Notes: a model not told the origin generated them from the sequence alone. A DNA stretch of 11,028 bases from Thermoplasmata archaeon M9B2D (GCA_002900555.1 MUGD01000074.1:1-11028); one strand, 5' to 3'; counted from the first letter of the stretch, positions 1-6,575 are shown. A program made the numbers and translations.

Positions 1-26
1 TTTTAAAATAATCAGGTGATAGAGAA

Positions 27-77
27 ATGATAGAAAAACATACGAGGTTGAAATTCTTCCTGTTGGTTAGGAGATGA
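27..77 (+). CDS. 16-codon upstream ORF coupled to the PAS gene
   Basis: Reads MIEKHTRLKFFLLVRR and stops at TGA 75-77, overlapping the ATG (74-76) of the next gene as ATGA. It has a good Shine-Dalgarno, AGGTGA at 14-19, seven bases before its ATG. The larger gene has only GGAG (70-73) directly touching its start, too close to work well alone. This arrangement fits termination-reinitiation coupling, but expression is unproven. A TATA-like stretch near position 3-10 would start transcription around 30 and exclude the SD, so a promoter upstream of the window would be needed. Confidence 0.3.
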   Translation: MIEKHTRLKFFLLVRR

Positions 78-1804
78 GCGTAATCCCTATCATAGATAAG
101 AAAGAATATACTGATTCAGATCAAGATTTGATACTTTTCCTTAATCTTGATAAGGAAATTATTCAATATAATGAAGAAAGCAAGCGTGTTACAGGATTTA
201 CAAGAGATGAGATGATACATAAAAAATTTATTGAGATAATGGTTCCTGCAGAGTCGACAAGACAATGGAGGGATCTTCTTGATTCGATTCAGCATACTAC
301 CTGGATTGAAAATTTTGTCCTTCCTTTAAAAACGAAGGATGATCAGATTCGTACGATAACCTGGACTGGTTTTCTCGTAAAAGATGAATATGGGACAGTA
401 AAGAATATCTGCATTTTTGGAAAACCGTTGCAAACCGAAGCAGTATCAAGCCAATCATCAGAGATATTTACTCCCAAGGTTGCTTCTTCTAAGGGAGATG
501 TGGTTCCTCCTGAGTTTGAGGTGGTTTCTAAGGAGGTTTCTGAGGAGCCGGTGGTGCAGTCGGTTGAGGAGGAGGTGTCTCCTGTGGCGGCTTCTTCTTC
601 TGGTGATGATGTGAGTCTGCCTGAGTTTGAGGTGGTTTCTAAGGAGGTTTCTGAGGAGCCGGTGGTGCAGTCGGTTGAGGAGGAGGTGTCTCCTGTGGCG
701 GCTTCTTCTACGGAAGGTGTAGATCTCCCTGAATCAGGGGTTGTTATATCCAAAGATAGTTCTGAAAAAACCCCAGAACAGAAAGATAAAGAGATGATTA
801 TGAAACACAGAGTAAAAAAATTATTATTCGCCAGTAAAAAAAGAAATGAAGAACCTACCACTGATGCTGTTCAAGAACAGGTTATCACCCCGTTGGTAAG
901 CATGGCAAAACTACTTGAAACCACATCACAAAAACTTGATTTTATAAATGAAATACTAAAAGAACTTTCACAAAAATATGAAATGATTACTACTCGAGTC
1001 ACAGAACTTGAAAAGAAAGACCGACGATGGGAAAAGAAGCATCATACCATGCAAAAATCTCAGCCTCCTCTTGAAGAGCCCGTTGTTGAACAAGCTAACC
1101 AACAACTATTAAAAGAAGAACAAGAGCAGAACCCTGACGCCACAGTCTCTGTAGAAGAACCACCAAAAAATGAAAAAATTTCGTTTTTCTCAGACCCGTT
1201 TGGGTTTAAACGACAACACCAGGAATTAGATATAAAAACACAGCAATTGGAACTCCGTTTAAAGGAGTTTGAAGCGTCTGAGGCACAATTCCAGAAGGAA
1301 CAACATATTTTTAACGCTCGACTCCAGGAATTTAGCAAGTGGCAGGAAAAATTAAAGCTGTTGGAATCAGAAATTGAGAACCGACGTCAAGAACTACTAA
1401 GACAAGAAGACATGCTTCTTGCACATCATACTGTCTCTCTTCCGTCTAATGAAACTTACCTATCTGATTTGGAGATACGGAACAACACAGAGCCACCGGC
1501 CTCCAATGAAATAGATGAGACGATAGATACTATCCCTCAGTCCGCAGCGATAATCCAAAGGGGTATATTAAAACAAATCAATAGTCCCTTTATCGAGTTG
1601 CTTGGGTATCCCCTGGAGGAGATAAAAGATAAGAGCGTCGAAAAATATTATCGTGATCGGTTGAAGGGTGATGCAATTTCTACCTATACTACTGTACTTT
1701 GCGCGAAGGATAACGCTAAAATACCAGTTGAGATAACCATGAAACAAACCACATATAACGGAGAAAAAGCCGAACTTGTGATCGTTACTTGTTTTAATGG
1801 ATAA
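74..1804 (+). CDS. PAS-coiled coil-PAS sensory protein
   Basis: A soluble 576-residue protein with no membrane segment. Residues 17-118 form a PAS domain (DLILFLNLDKEIIQYN, then VTGFTRDEM, ending in strands with ITWTGFLVKDEYGTVKNI). Residues 136-235 are a Val/Glu/Ser-rich tandem repeat linker. Residues 272-325 and 378-452 are predicted coiled coils, separated by a Pro/Glu-rich linker. Residues 485-576 form a second, more divergent PAS domain (INSPFIELLGYPLEEI, then PVEITMK). PAS domains bind small ligands or mediate dimerisation. No histidine kinase, receiver, GGDEF or methyl-accepting domain follows, so output may be by protein-protein contact. The frame is closed by TAG at 68-70, making ATG 74 the only reasonable start, possibly coupled to the mini-ORF before it. 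The gene is convergent with the archaellin gene. The domain calls are firm for PAS 1 and likely for PAS 2; the ligand and partner are unknown. Confidence 0.85.
   Translation: MSVIPIIDKKEYTDSDQDLILFLNLDKEIIQYNEESKRVTGFTRDEMIHKKFIEIMVPAESTRQWRDLLDSIQHTTWIENFVLPLKTKDDQIRTITWTGFLVKDEYGTVKNICIFGKPLQTEAVSSQSSEIFTPKVASSKGDVVPPEFEVVSKEVSEEPVVQSVEEEVSPVAASSSGDDVSLPEFEVVSKEVSEEPVVQSVEEEVSPVAASSTEGVDLPESGVVISKDSSEKTPEQKDKEMIMKHRVKKLLFASKKRNEEPTTDAVQEQVITPLVSMAKLLETTSQKLDFINEILKELSQKYEMITTRVTELEKKDRRWEKKHHTMQKSQPPLEEPVVEQANQQLLKEEQEQNPDATVSVEEPPKNEKISFFSDPFGFKRQHQELDIKTQQLELRLKEFEASEAQFQKEQHIFNARLQEFSKWQEKLKLLESEIENRRQELLRQEDMLLAHHTVSLPSNETYLSDLEIRNNTEPPASNEIDETIDTIPQSAAIIQRGILKQINSPFIELLGYPLEEIKDKSVEKYYRDRLKGDAISTYTTVLCAKDNAKIPVEITMKQTTYNGEKAELVIVTCFNG
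509..709 (+). repeat. Tandem in-frame repeat, two identical 90-bp copies
   Basis: Bases 509-598 and 620-709 are identical over 90 bp and offset by 111 bp, exactly 37 codons. Each copy encodes a peptide running from PEFEVVSKEVSEE to VSPVAASS. A degenerate third start (VAASSTEG) follows, and a diverged beginning (VASSKGD) precedes copy one. By hand count a copy is 51/90 G+C (57%), well above the AT-rich surroundings, and all eight Glu codons are GAG. Perfect identity points to recent duplication or ongoing gene conversion or slippage. Confidence 0.95.
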
Positions 1805-1830
1805 AGTTTTAACACAAACGTGCTATTTTT

Positions 1831-1884
1831 AAGAAAAAAACAAAAAGGAATAAGAAGAGAAAGTATAATTTCTCTTTCTTTTTA
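1831..1884. terminator. Bidirectional terminator between convergent genes
   Basis: An 8-bp perfect stem, AAGAGAAA (1855-1862) and TTTCTCTT (1869-1876) with a 6-base loop, is followed on the + strand by a T-rich run to 1883. On the minus strand the A-rich stretch 1831-1847 reads as a long U tract just beyond the archaellin stop. U tracts are the main intrinsic termination signal in archaea. Its position between two converging genes fits termination in both directions. Confidence 0.5.
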
Positions 1885-2739
1885 TAGATCGCAGACTCGA
1901 TATTTAAATGCGTTTGGCGATTGTACAACGAAGATGCCAGATGACCCTACATCTGGCACTAGTTTGCCTTCAAGGATTTCGCCTGGTACTAGCCCTCTCG
2001 TTGTAGGAAGCACTGCAGTGAGGTTGACAATAAGAATAGCTTGATCGGTATTACTCAAACTATTCGTCTTCATTAAAGAGTCGTCTCGGTCATGGATACT
2101 GATTACCCCGTAGTTTGTCGCGTTTAGGTAACTATGGTCTAGTGTATTGAAGATACCACCTTCAGGTACATGGTTGGTTTTAGATGATAAATTAAGGTTT
2201 AACACTGAAAAATCGTCAAGTTGCAGATATAATAATGTTTTATTCAGATCGATGTCGTATGATCCCGCTCGTGGTGCAATTGCGATTGCTAGGTATTCAA
2301 CTTTTGTTTTGTTTTCGTCAGTATAACCGGTGACGCTTATTACTTTTACACCGCTTGAGACATCCCGAATTGTCTGTTTGCCAACTGCATATGCTCGTTG
2401 TTGTAGGTTTTCTGCGGTTTGCATAATAACACTTGCAGCAACTGCTGCTACTAAGATTAATGCGATGAAAACAATTAATGTCCCTATGCCAACAGCTCCT
2501 TCATCATCGTCACTGAGGCTTTTTGTCTCGGGTCTGTGTTTTTTACCAGGTTTGATTGCAATTATTGTATCAATTCTGAGACATCCTAGACCTTGTGGGG
2601 AATCTACTAAAATAAATCCATCTTTATAGTCGACGTCCTCAAGAGTTCCAGTTACGACGTTTGCTCGCTCTTCGCCAGGTTCTTTGGTTACGATTTTACA
2701 GTATCTGCCCACCAGCCTTTCCATATAGCGTTTCGTCAT
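1882..2739 (-). CDS. Archaellin with N-terminal Sm/LSm-like domain (fusion)
   Basis: A 285-residue protein from ATG 2739. Residues 6-66 resemble an Sm/LSm small beta-barrel (LVGRYCKIVTK, GTLEDVDYKDGFILVD, GCLRIDTIIAIKP). A basic-then-acidic linker follows (KPGKKHRPETK, SLSDDDE), then an archaellin: class III signal G81/AVGIGTLIVF, hydrophobic helix to about 105, and the typical LQQRAYAVGKQT. Archaellins polymerise into the archaellum after prepilin peptidase (FlaK/PibD) removes the leader. The mature part would be about 204 residues with five N-glycosylation sequons (N143, N166, N183, N206, N239) and a typical C-terminal beta domain. Start choice: the frame extends to GTG 2811, but that codon overlaps the TATA box, whereas ATG 2739 has GGAAGGTGA just upstream. 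No in-frame ATG, GTG or TTG occurs between codon 10 (GTG) and an ATG inside the membrane helix, so the archaellin cannot be made without the LSm part. The archaellin call is firm; LSm is by pattern only. Confidence 0.88.
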   Translation of the reverse strand: MTKRYMERLVGRYCKIVTKEPGEERANVVTGTLEDVDYKDGFILVDSPQGLGCLRIDTIIAIKPGKKHRPETKSLSDDDEGAVGIGTLIVFIALILVAAVAASVIMQTAENLQQRAYAVGKQTIRDVSSGVKVISVTGYTDENKTKVEYLAIAIAPRAGSYDIDLNKTLLYLQLDDFSVLNLNLSSKTNHVPEGGIFNTLDHSYLNATNYGVISIHDRDDSLMKTNSLSNTDQAILIVNLTAVLPTTRGLVPGEILEGKLVPDVGSSGIFVVQSPNAFKYRVCDL

Positions 2740-2744
2740 TTCTT

Positions 2745-2753
2745 TCACCTTCC
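2745..2753 (-). promoter_or_regulatory. Shine-Dalgarno of the archaellin fusion
   Basis: GGAAGGTGA on the minus strand ends five bases before ATG 2739. Its AGGTGA matches the archaeal 16S anti-SD and is the same core seen at 14-19 before the mini-ORF of the PAS gene. It decides the start at 2739 over the longer GTG 2811 reading. Confidence 0.65.
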
Positions 2754-2789
2754 ATTCCTGCCATTTATACTCATGGCAGTATATCTCAT
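2745..2789 (-). CDS. Possible 14-codon leader ORF before the archaellin
   Basis: ATG 2789 opens MRYTAMSINGRNGR and ends in TGA 2747-2745, five bases before the archaellin ATG; the stop lies within the archaellin Shine-Dalgarno. The predicted transcription start (about 25 bases from the TATA box at 2811-2820) falls near 2790, so the ORF could be read as a leaderless message. Translation of it would run into the ribosome-binding site of the main gene and could tune its expression. It is short enough to be chance. Confidence 0.25.
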   Translation of the reverse strand: MRYTAMSINGRNGR

Positions 2790-2810
2790 GTAACATGTTC
2801 GCAAATGACA

Positions 2811-2820
2811 CTATATAAAG
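2811..2820 (-). promoter_or_regulatory. TATA box of the archaellin fusion gene
   Basis: CTTTATATAG on the minus strand is a near-consensus archaeal TATA box. Transcription would begin around 2790, giving a leader of about 50 bases before ATG 2739. It overlaps the farthest in-frame GTG (2811), which rules that start out if this promoter is used. Confidence 0.65.
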
Positions 2821-2844
2821 ATTCGGCGGTGAACAACCAAACTG

Positions 2845-2870
2845 GTAAAATTACACAAAAGCAATTTTAC
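2845..2870. promoter_or_regulatory. Inverted repeat upstream of the archaellin promoter
   Basis: GTAAAATT (2845-2852) and AATTTTAC (2863-2870) form a perfect 8-bp inverted repeat separated by 10 bases. It lies 25-50 bases upstream of the archaellin TATA box and inside the region shared with the divergent archaellin-like gene. The position suits an activator-type operator. AT-rich DNA gives such repeats by chance, so this is only a candidate. Confidence 0.25.
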
Positions 2871-3003
2871 TATTCCTCCTGATTTTAAGGAGAACTCAAC
2901 AAAAAAACAATATGGATTGCTAAACCATCAAAAGCATAAGGACTTTGAAAATAAATCGTTGTTTCAAACATTTCCCAGGAATAGATAACAATTGTATAAC
3001 AAG

Positions 3004-3014
3004 ATTTATATATT
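3004..3014 (+). promoter_or_regulatory. TATA box of the archaellin-like gene
   Basis: The sequence ATTTATATATT is preceded by purines (AAG). Transcription would start near 3035, leaving a leader of about 20 bases. AGTGAT at 3045-3050, close to the SD core GGTGAT, precedes ATG 3054. Confidence 0.6.
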
Positions 3015-3053
3015 TTTCAGGAGAAGCGTTTAAAAGAAAAAACCAGTGATTTT

Positions 3054-3683
3054 ATGGATGATTCGGCAAAACTTGGTACAATTGGCGTCATTCTCCTTCT
3101 TCTCTTCATTCTTATCGGAACCGTAAGTGCATCAGTTCTTGTGACAATCTCAGAGGACACCTCTGAAGAATACGATCTAGACACCATGGTCGATGAGGTC
3201 ATCGATGAAGTATGTAGCTATCTACAAATCAAACATGTCATTGGAAAATACGAAATGGTTCAAGACGAACAAAAAATAAATAAAATTGGAATTCTCATCA
3301 AACCATTCGTCTCTCAAAATATCGACATATCTCATATGACTATAGGTCTCTCAAATGGCGAGTATTATTATATGATATTTTTCAATGGAGTAGCTGAATC
3401 ATTACGCTCCTCTTCACTCTTTGAGCATCCTATCTGGAGTTCCCTTGACCAAGGGTCATTTAGCCTTCTGTCGACAATAGACGACGATAACTCTATTGTT
3501 GACTTACATCTGATTAATAAATATACAGATATGGCCTTCATTGTTCTACAATTACCTGATGGTATCGCCATAAAAAACGGTGATTATCTTGAAGTCACAA
3601 TTCTGCTCTCACCTGGGATGGGTCGAACGATATACCTCGAAGCTCCCCTTTCTCTAAAAAACGTTGTCACCCTTTATCCTTAA
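3054..3683 (+). CDS. Divergent archaellin-like (class III signal) protein
   Basis: A 209-residue protein with a short leader (MDDSAKLG) and one N-terminal hydrophobic helix (residues 9-30, TIGVILLLLFILIG), then a soluble beta-rich domain. Hand alignment to the archaellin across the divergent promoter region supports homology: VIDEVCSYLQIKHVIGKY against TIRDVSSGVKVISVTGY; IGILIKPFVSQNIDIS against AIAIAPRAGSYDIDL; GDYLEVTILLSPGMGRTIYL against GEILEGKLVPDVGSSGIFV. It is therefore an archaellin paralogue or an FlaF/FlaG-like accessory subunit. It has no N-X-S/T sequon, unlike its neighbour with five. The helix lacks the usual GIGTLIVFIA signature, and the leader has only one Lys, so processing by prepilin peptidase is likely but not certain. 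It could be a minor filament component, a membrane-anchored adaptor or a periplasmic partner of the S-layer. The gene is convergent with the coiled-coil gene, seven bases apart. Confidence 0.75.
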   Translation: MDDSAKLGTIGVILLLLFILIGTVSASVLVTISEDTSEEYDLDTMVDEVIDEVCSYLQIKHVIGKYEMVQDEQKINKIGILIKPFVSQNIDISHMTIGLSNGEYYYMIFFNGVAESLRSSSLFEHPIWSSLDQGSFSLLSTIDDDNSIVDLHLINKYTDMAFIVLQLPDGIAIKNGDYLEVTILLSPGMGRTIYLEAPLSLKNVVTLYP

Positions 3684-3690
3684 AAAATTT
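3682..3690. terminator. Short A6/T3 convergent end signal
   Basis: Between the stop of the archaellin-like gene and the stop of the coiled-coil gene there is only the run AAAAAATTT and flanking T-rich DNA. It gives a six-base U tract to the minus-strand gene. The + strand message would find its next U tract (3715-3721) inside the opposing gene, so the two 3' ends probably overlap. Confidence 0.3.
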
Positions 3691-6534
3691 TCATTTAGAT
3701 TCTTCATCTTTTAATTTTTTTGTTTTAAGATGCTCCTCTGCACTATTATCAAGACATTTTTCTATCTCGTTGCAGATCCGTAGTTTTTCTTTCCAACTGA
3801 TGTCCTCCTGAAGATGATCTTGCTGTTCTTTACTATCGTTTATAATCTGATTCACATCTCCTGCAAGACCCTTTTGTTCTTTTTCAACCTCAGATGAATC
3901 TTGGATTAAAATACTGCTTGGGCTGTCTTTTCTATCAAGCAACGTCTTTGCTTTTAACTCGTTGTCCATCCCTTTGTCGGATAGTTTTATTGTTAGTTGA
4001 TCACTCTGTGTATGACCGATATGGAGTAATTCTTGGAGTTTTGCTAGTTCTATCGTTTTCGTATCCAACTCTTGTTTCACCGTACCAAAATCATTCTTCA
4101 TAGCGGTAAATTGTGTTTCTCTGGTTTCTAACTCGTTCCTTAAATGACCAATCGTAAAACATTTTTTATCCAATTCGTCGAGACGTTTTTTAAGATCTCG
4201 TTTTATCTGATCAAGTTCCAACAATCTCTGCTGTTGTTCTTTTTTTAGCTCCTCTAGTTCTTGGTGATGAATTGTTACCTCCTGATTGCTTATCTCTAGT
4301 TGTTTTTGAAGGTCTGCTATTGCTAAATCTTTCAAATGTCCATCGTTGAGTGCTATCTGAATCTCGTTTTGTTTACCCGCTAACTCTCCTTGGAGACCGA
4401 GAAGTTGATTCTCTTTTTTTTGGATTAATTGTGTATTTATTAGTAATTCCTCGTTCTTTTTCATAAGCTCTTTTTCTTTATCTTTGATAAAGAGGCGTTG
4501 CTGCTCAAGTGTATCAGTGATTTTATCCATGTTCGTTGTTTTTTCGAGAAGGTTCGTTTGGATCTCAGATAACTGTCTTTTCATATCATCGATGATACAA
4601 TTCCTTGATTGTATCTCTGTCTGCAAAGAATCAACGTTGTGCTCTTTTTCTTTTAGTTCCCCCAGACGGACCGTAAGTTCCCGATCTTTGTTCGTTAGTT
4701 CTGATTGAAGAGTCTCAACTCTTCGCGAGTGTTCTAATATAAACAGTTGTCGTTCTGAAAGCTGCTCTTGTAATTCGTCCACAATCCTATTGCGTGTCGC
4801 TACCTCTAAGCTTAATGCTTCTACATTATCTCGCAGATTCTGTTCACGAACAGAGAAGTCCACCAAGTTCTTCTCCATTTCATTACGAGCATCGTGTAAT
4901 AATTTTTCTTTCTGTTCAAGTTTTAGTTCTAGTTCTTTAACTTGTTCCTTATTATCTCGCGCTTCAATATTTTTTATAACAAAATCAACCCATTTCTTTT
5001 CAGAATCGTTTTTTAATTGATTTAATTCTTCTTCTAATCTTGCTATCTCTCGTTTGCCAACCAATAACTGCGTATTTTTATCTTCTAAATCCTGAGTTGT
5101 TTTTTCAAGTTCTCTTTCTAGGTGAGTAATACTCTCTTCTTTCTGTTTTAATATGGTGTTTACAGATTCAAAATCCGCAAGTCGTGTGTTTAATTGCGAT
5201 GTTATATCTTCGATTTCTTTCTGCTTCGATTCCATCTGCTTTTTAAGGAGGTTTACCTCTTTGCTTTGGGTTTCTATCTGATTTTGTTTCTGTTCCAAAT
5301 CTGTTTGAAGATGCTCGGCAACCTGCGTCTTTTCGATAAGACATGTTTGTTGCGCTGCAAGTTGCTCTTCCATGTTTTCAATGATTTTATTTCGTGAATC
5401 GATTTCACCACGGATCATGTCTAGCTCCACTCGCACTTCCTGAAGTTGTAACCCTGTTGCTTGGAGCTCTTCCTCCTTCTGAGCTACTTCCAGTTGTTTG
5501 CGTTCAAGTTTCTCACGAGCCTGCTGTAACAGATGTTGATTACCCAGAAGTTCGTCATGTAATTGTTCTGTCATGCCTGCATGTTCAATTAACCGCGCTT
5601 GATTCTCCGTACACTGTTTCATCATCTCCTCGATGAGTGTATTTCTCGAGGTAAGTTCTATTTGAAGCTGTTCGAGTTGCTCCTGGTGTTGCTGTGATAC
5701 CTGTTTTTGTTCTGTAAGTTCCTGATTTCTACTTTGTAAAAGCTCTTGTAATGTTTCAACAACCTGTGTCTTTTCGAGTAATGACATCTGCTGGTTCTCT
5801 AGTTGTTTTTCAAATGAATCAATGATGGTATTTCTCGCTAGAATCTCTTGTTTTAATTCATCGATTTCTCCCGATTTCTCCTGTAGCTTTTGTAATACGC
5901 TGTTGAATTCTTCGTTTTTACTTTGTAACTCTCCTTGTAGTTTTTGGAAAGCACGGCTGCTTTGTTCGAGATCTCTGCTTAACTGTTCGGTAAAATGATT
6001 ATTTTCTACAATCCAGGCATCTTTCTCCAGCAATTGCTTTTTAATATCTTGGATACTTGTGTCCCTTTCATGAATTTTCTGTTGTAATATTTTTGAATTT
6101 TCTCTTTTCTCATCGAATTCTCTTTGTAGTTCCCTTACTGTCTTCTCTTTTAGTTGTAATTCTTCCTGCAGTTTTTTCATAATCTCTGTTTTTTCGACAA
6201 GTTTCGTTTGATGTTCTATAACCTGCTGCTCCAAATCATTAAGAAGTCGATTTCTTGTTTCAAATTCCTTTTGTAATGTTTCTTTGTCTAGAGTAACCAT
6301 ACTGATTTCTTGTTGGCTTTTATTATCAGAAATGAGGCTTGAATTAAGGTCCTGTTGTTGTGTTTTTTTTAAACTTGACAAAGTTTCCTGGAGTCGTTCT
6401 CTATCTAGCTTATCTAAAAACGTATCGATAGTGTCATGAAAATGAATCGTTTTTTCCTCAGGTACAGTACTATTCTGTACCATATGGGAATTTTCCATTT
6501 TTTTTGATTTATCGAACACATCTTCCTTTGTCAT
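3691..6534 (-). CDS. Very long coiled-coil rod protein with heptad-phased repeats
   Basis: A 947-residue Glu/Gln/Lys/Leu-rich protein, predicted coiled coil from about residue 80 to 865, with short non-coiled ends (residues 1-60; a basic, Lys-rich tail after 910). There is no signal peptide, membrane segment or Walker motif, so it is not an SMC or Rad50 ATPase despite the resemblance. A repeated motif of the form (S/T/A)RN-x-(I/L)-I, then QL, then (L/I)(L/I)E(K/H), recurs with its Arg at 94, 157, 234, 297, 381, 581 and 644. Spacings of 63, 77, 63, 84 and 63 are multiples of seven; the 200 between 381 and 581 equals 28 heptads plus four, i.e. one stutter. A weaker motif lies 35 residues after most of them (for example SRN 268-270, NKD 615-617). 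At about 0.15 nm per residue the rod would be near 115 nm. It is probably a cytoplasmic structural or scaffold protein. Start 6534 sits about 35 bases after a TATA box, giving a very short leader. Its partner and role are unknown. Confidence 0.85.
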   Translation of the reverse strand: MTKEDVFDKSKKMENSHMVQNSTVPEEKTIHFHDTIDTFLDKLDRERLQETLSSLKKTQQQDLNSSLISDNKSQQEISMVTLDKETLQKEFETRNRLLNDLEQQVIEHQTKLVEKTEIMKKLQEELQLKEKTVRELQREFDEKRENSKILQQKIHERDTSIQDIKKQLLEKDAWIVENNHFTEQLSRDLEQSSRAFQKLQGELQSKNEEFNSVLQKLQEKSGEIDELKQEILARNTIIDSFEKQLENQQMSLLEKTQVVETLQELLQSRNQELTEQKQVSQQHQEQLEQLQIELTSRNTLIEEMMKQCTENQARLIEHAGMTEQLHDELLGNQHLLQQAREKLERKQLEVAQKEEELQATGLQLQEVRVELDMIRGEIDSRNKIIENMEEQLAAQQTCLIEKTQVAEHLQTDLEQKQNQIETQSKEVNLLKKQMESKQKEIEDITSQLNTRLADFESVNTILKQKEESITHLERELEKTTQDLEDKNTQLLVGKREIARLEEELNQLKNDSEKKWVDFVIKNIEARDNKEQVKELELKLEQKEKLLHDARNEMEKNLVDFSVREQNLRDNVEALSLEVATRNRIVDELQEQLSERQLFILEHSRRVETLQSELTNKDRELTVRLGELKEKEHNVDSLQTEIQSRNCIIDDMKRQLSEIQTNLLEKTTNMDKITDTLEQQRLFIKDKEKELMKKNEELLINTQLIQKKENQLLGLQGELAGKQNEIQIALNDGHLKDLAIADLQKQLEISNQEVTIHHQELEELKKEQQQRLLELDQIKRDLKKRLDELDKKCFTIGHLRNELETRETQFTAMKNDFGTVKQELDTKTIELAKLQELLHIGHTQSDQLTIKLSDKGMDNELKAKTLLDRKDSPSSILIQDSSEVEKEQKGLAGDVNQIINDSKEQQDHLQEDISWKEKLRICNEIEKCLDNSAEEHLKTKKLKDEESK

Positions 6535-6563
6535 TCTATAACCATATCCTATGTGAAGTTTCC

Positions 6564-6575
6564 TTATATTTTTAA
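6564..6575 (-). promoter_or_regulatory. TATA box of the coiled-coil gene
   Basis: TTAAAAATATAA on the minus strand is centred about 35 bases before ATG 6534. Transcription would start near 6543, so the leader is under 10 bases and nearly leaderless. No Shine-Dalgarno is seen. Confidence 0.55.

Noticed and set aside
343..861. 172-codon minus-strand frame rich in Ser/Thr, opposite the PAS gene
   Set aside because: It is the antisense of the tandem repeat and PAS coding DNA; the low-complexity TSSSTD pattern is produced by the repeat. It has no promoter or SD.
2740..2811. Longer archaellin reading from GTG 2811 adding 24 residues
   Set aside because: The GTG overlaps the TATA box and would lie upstream of the expected transcription start; ATG 2739 has a clear SD.
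3691..6534. SMC/Rad50-type chromosome ATPase
   Set aside because: No Walker A, Walker B or signature motif and no hinge domain; the likeness is only coiled-coil composition.
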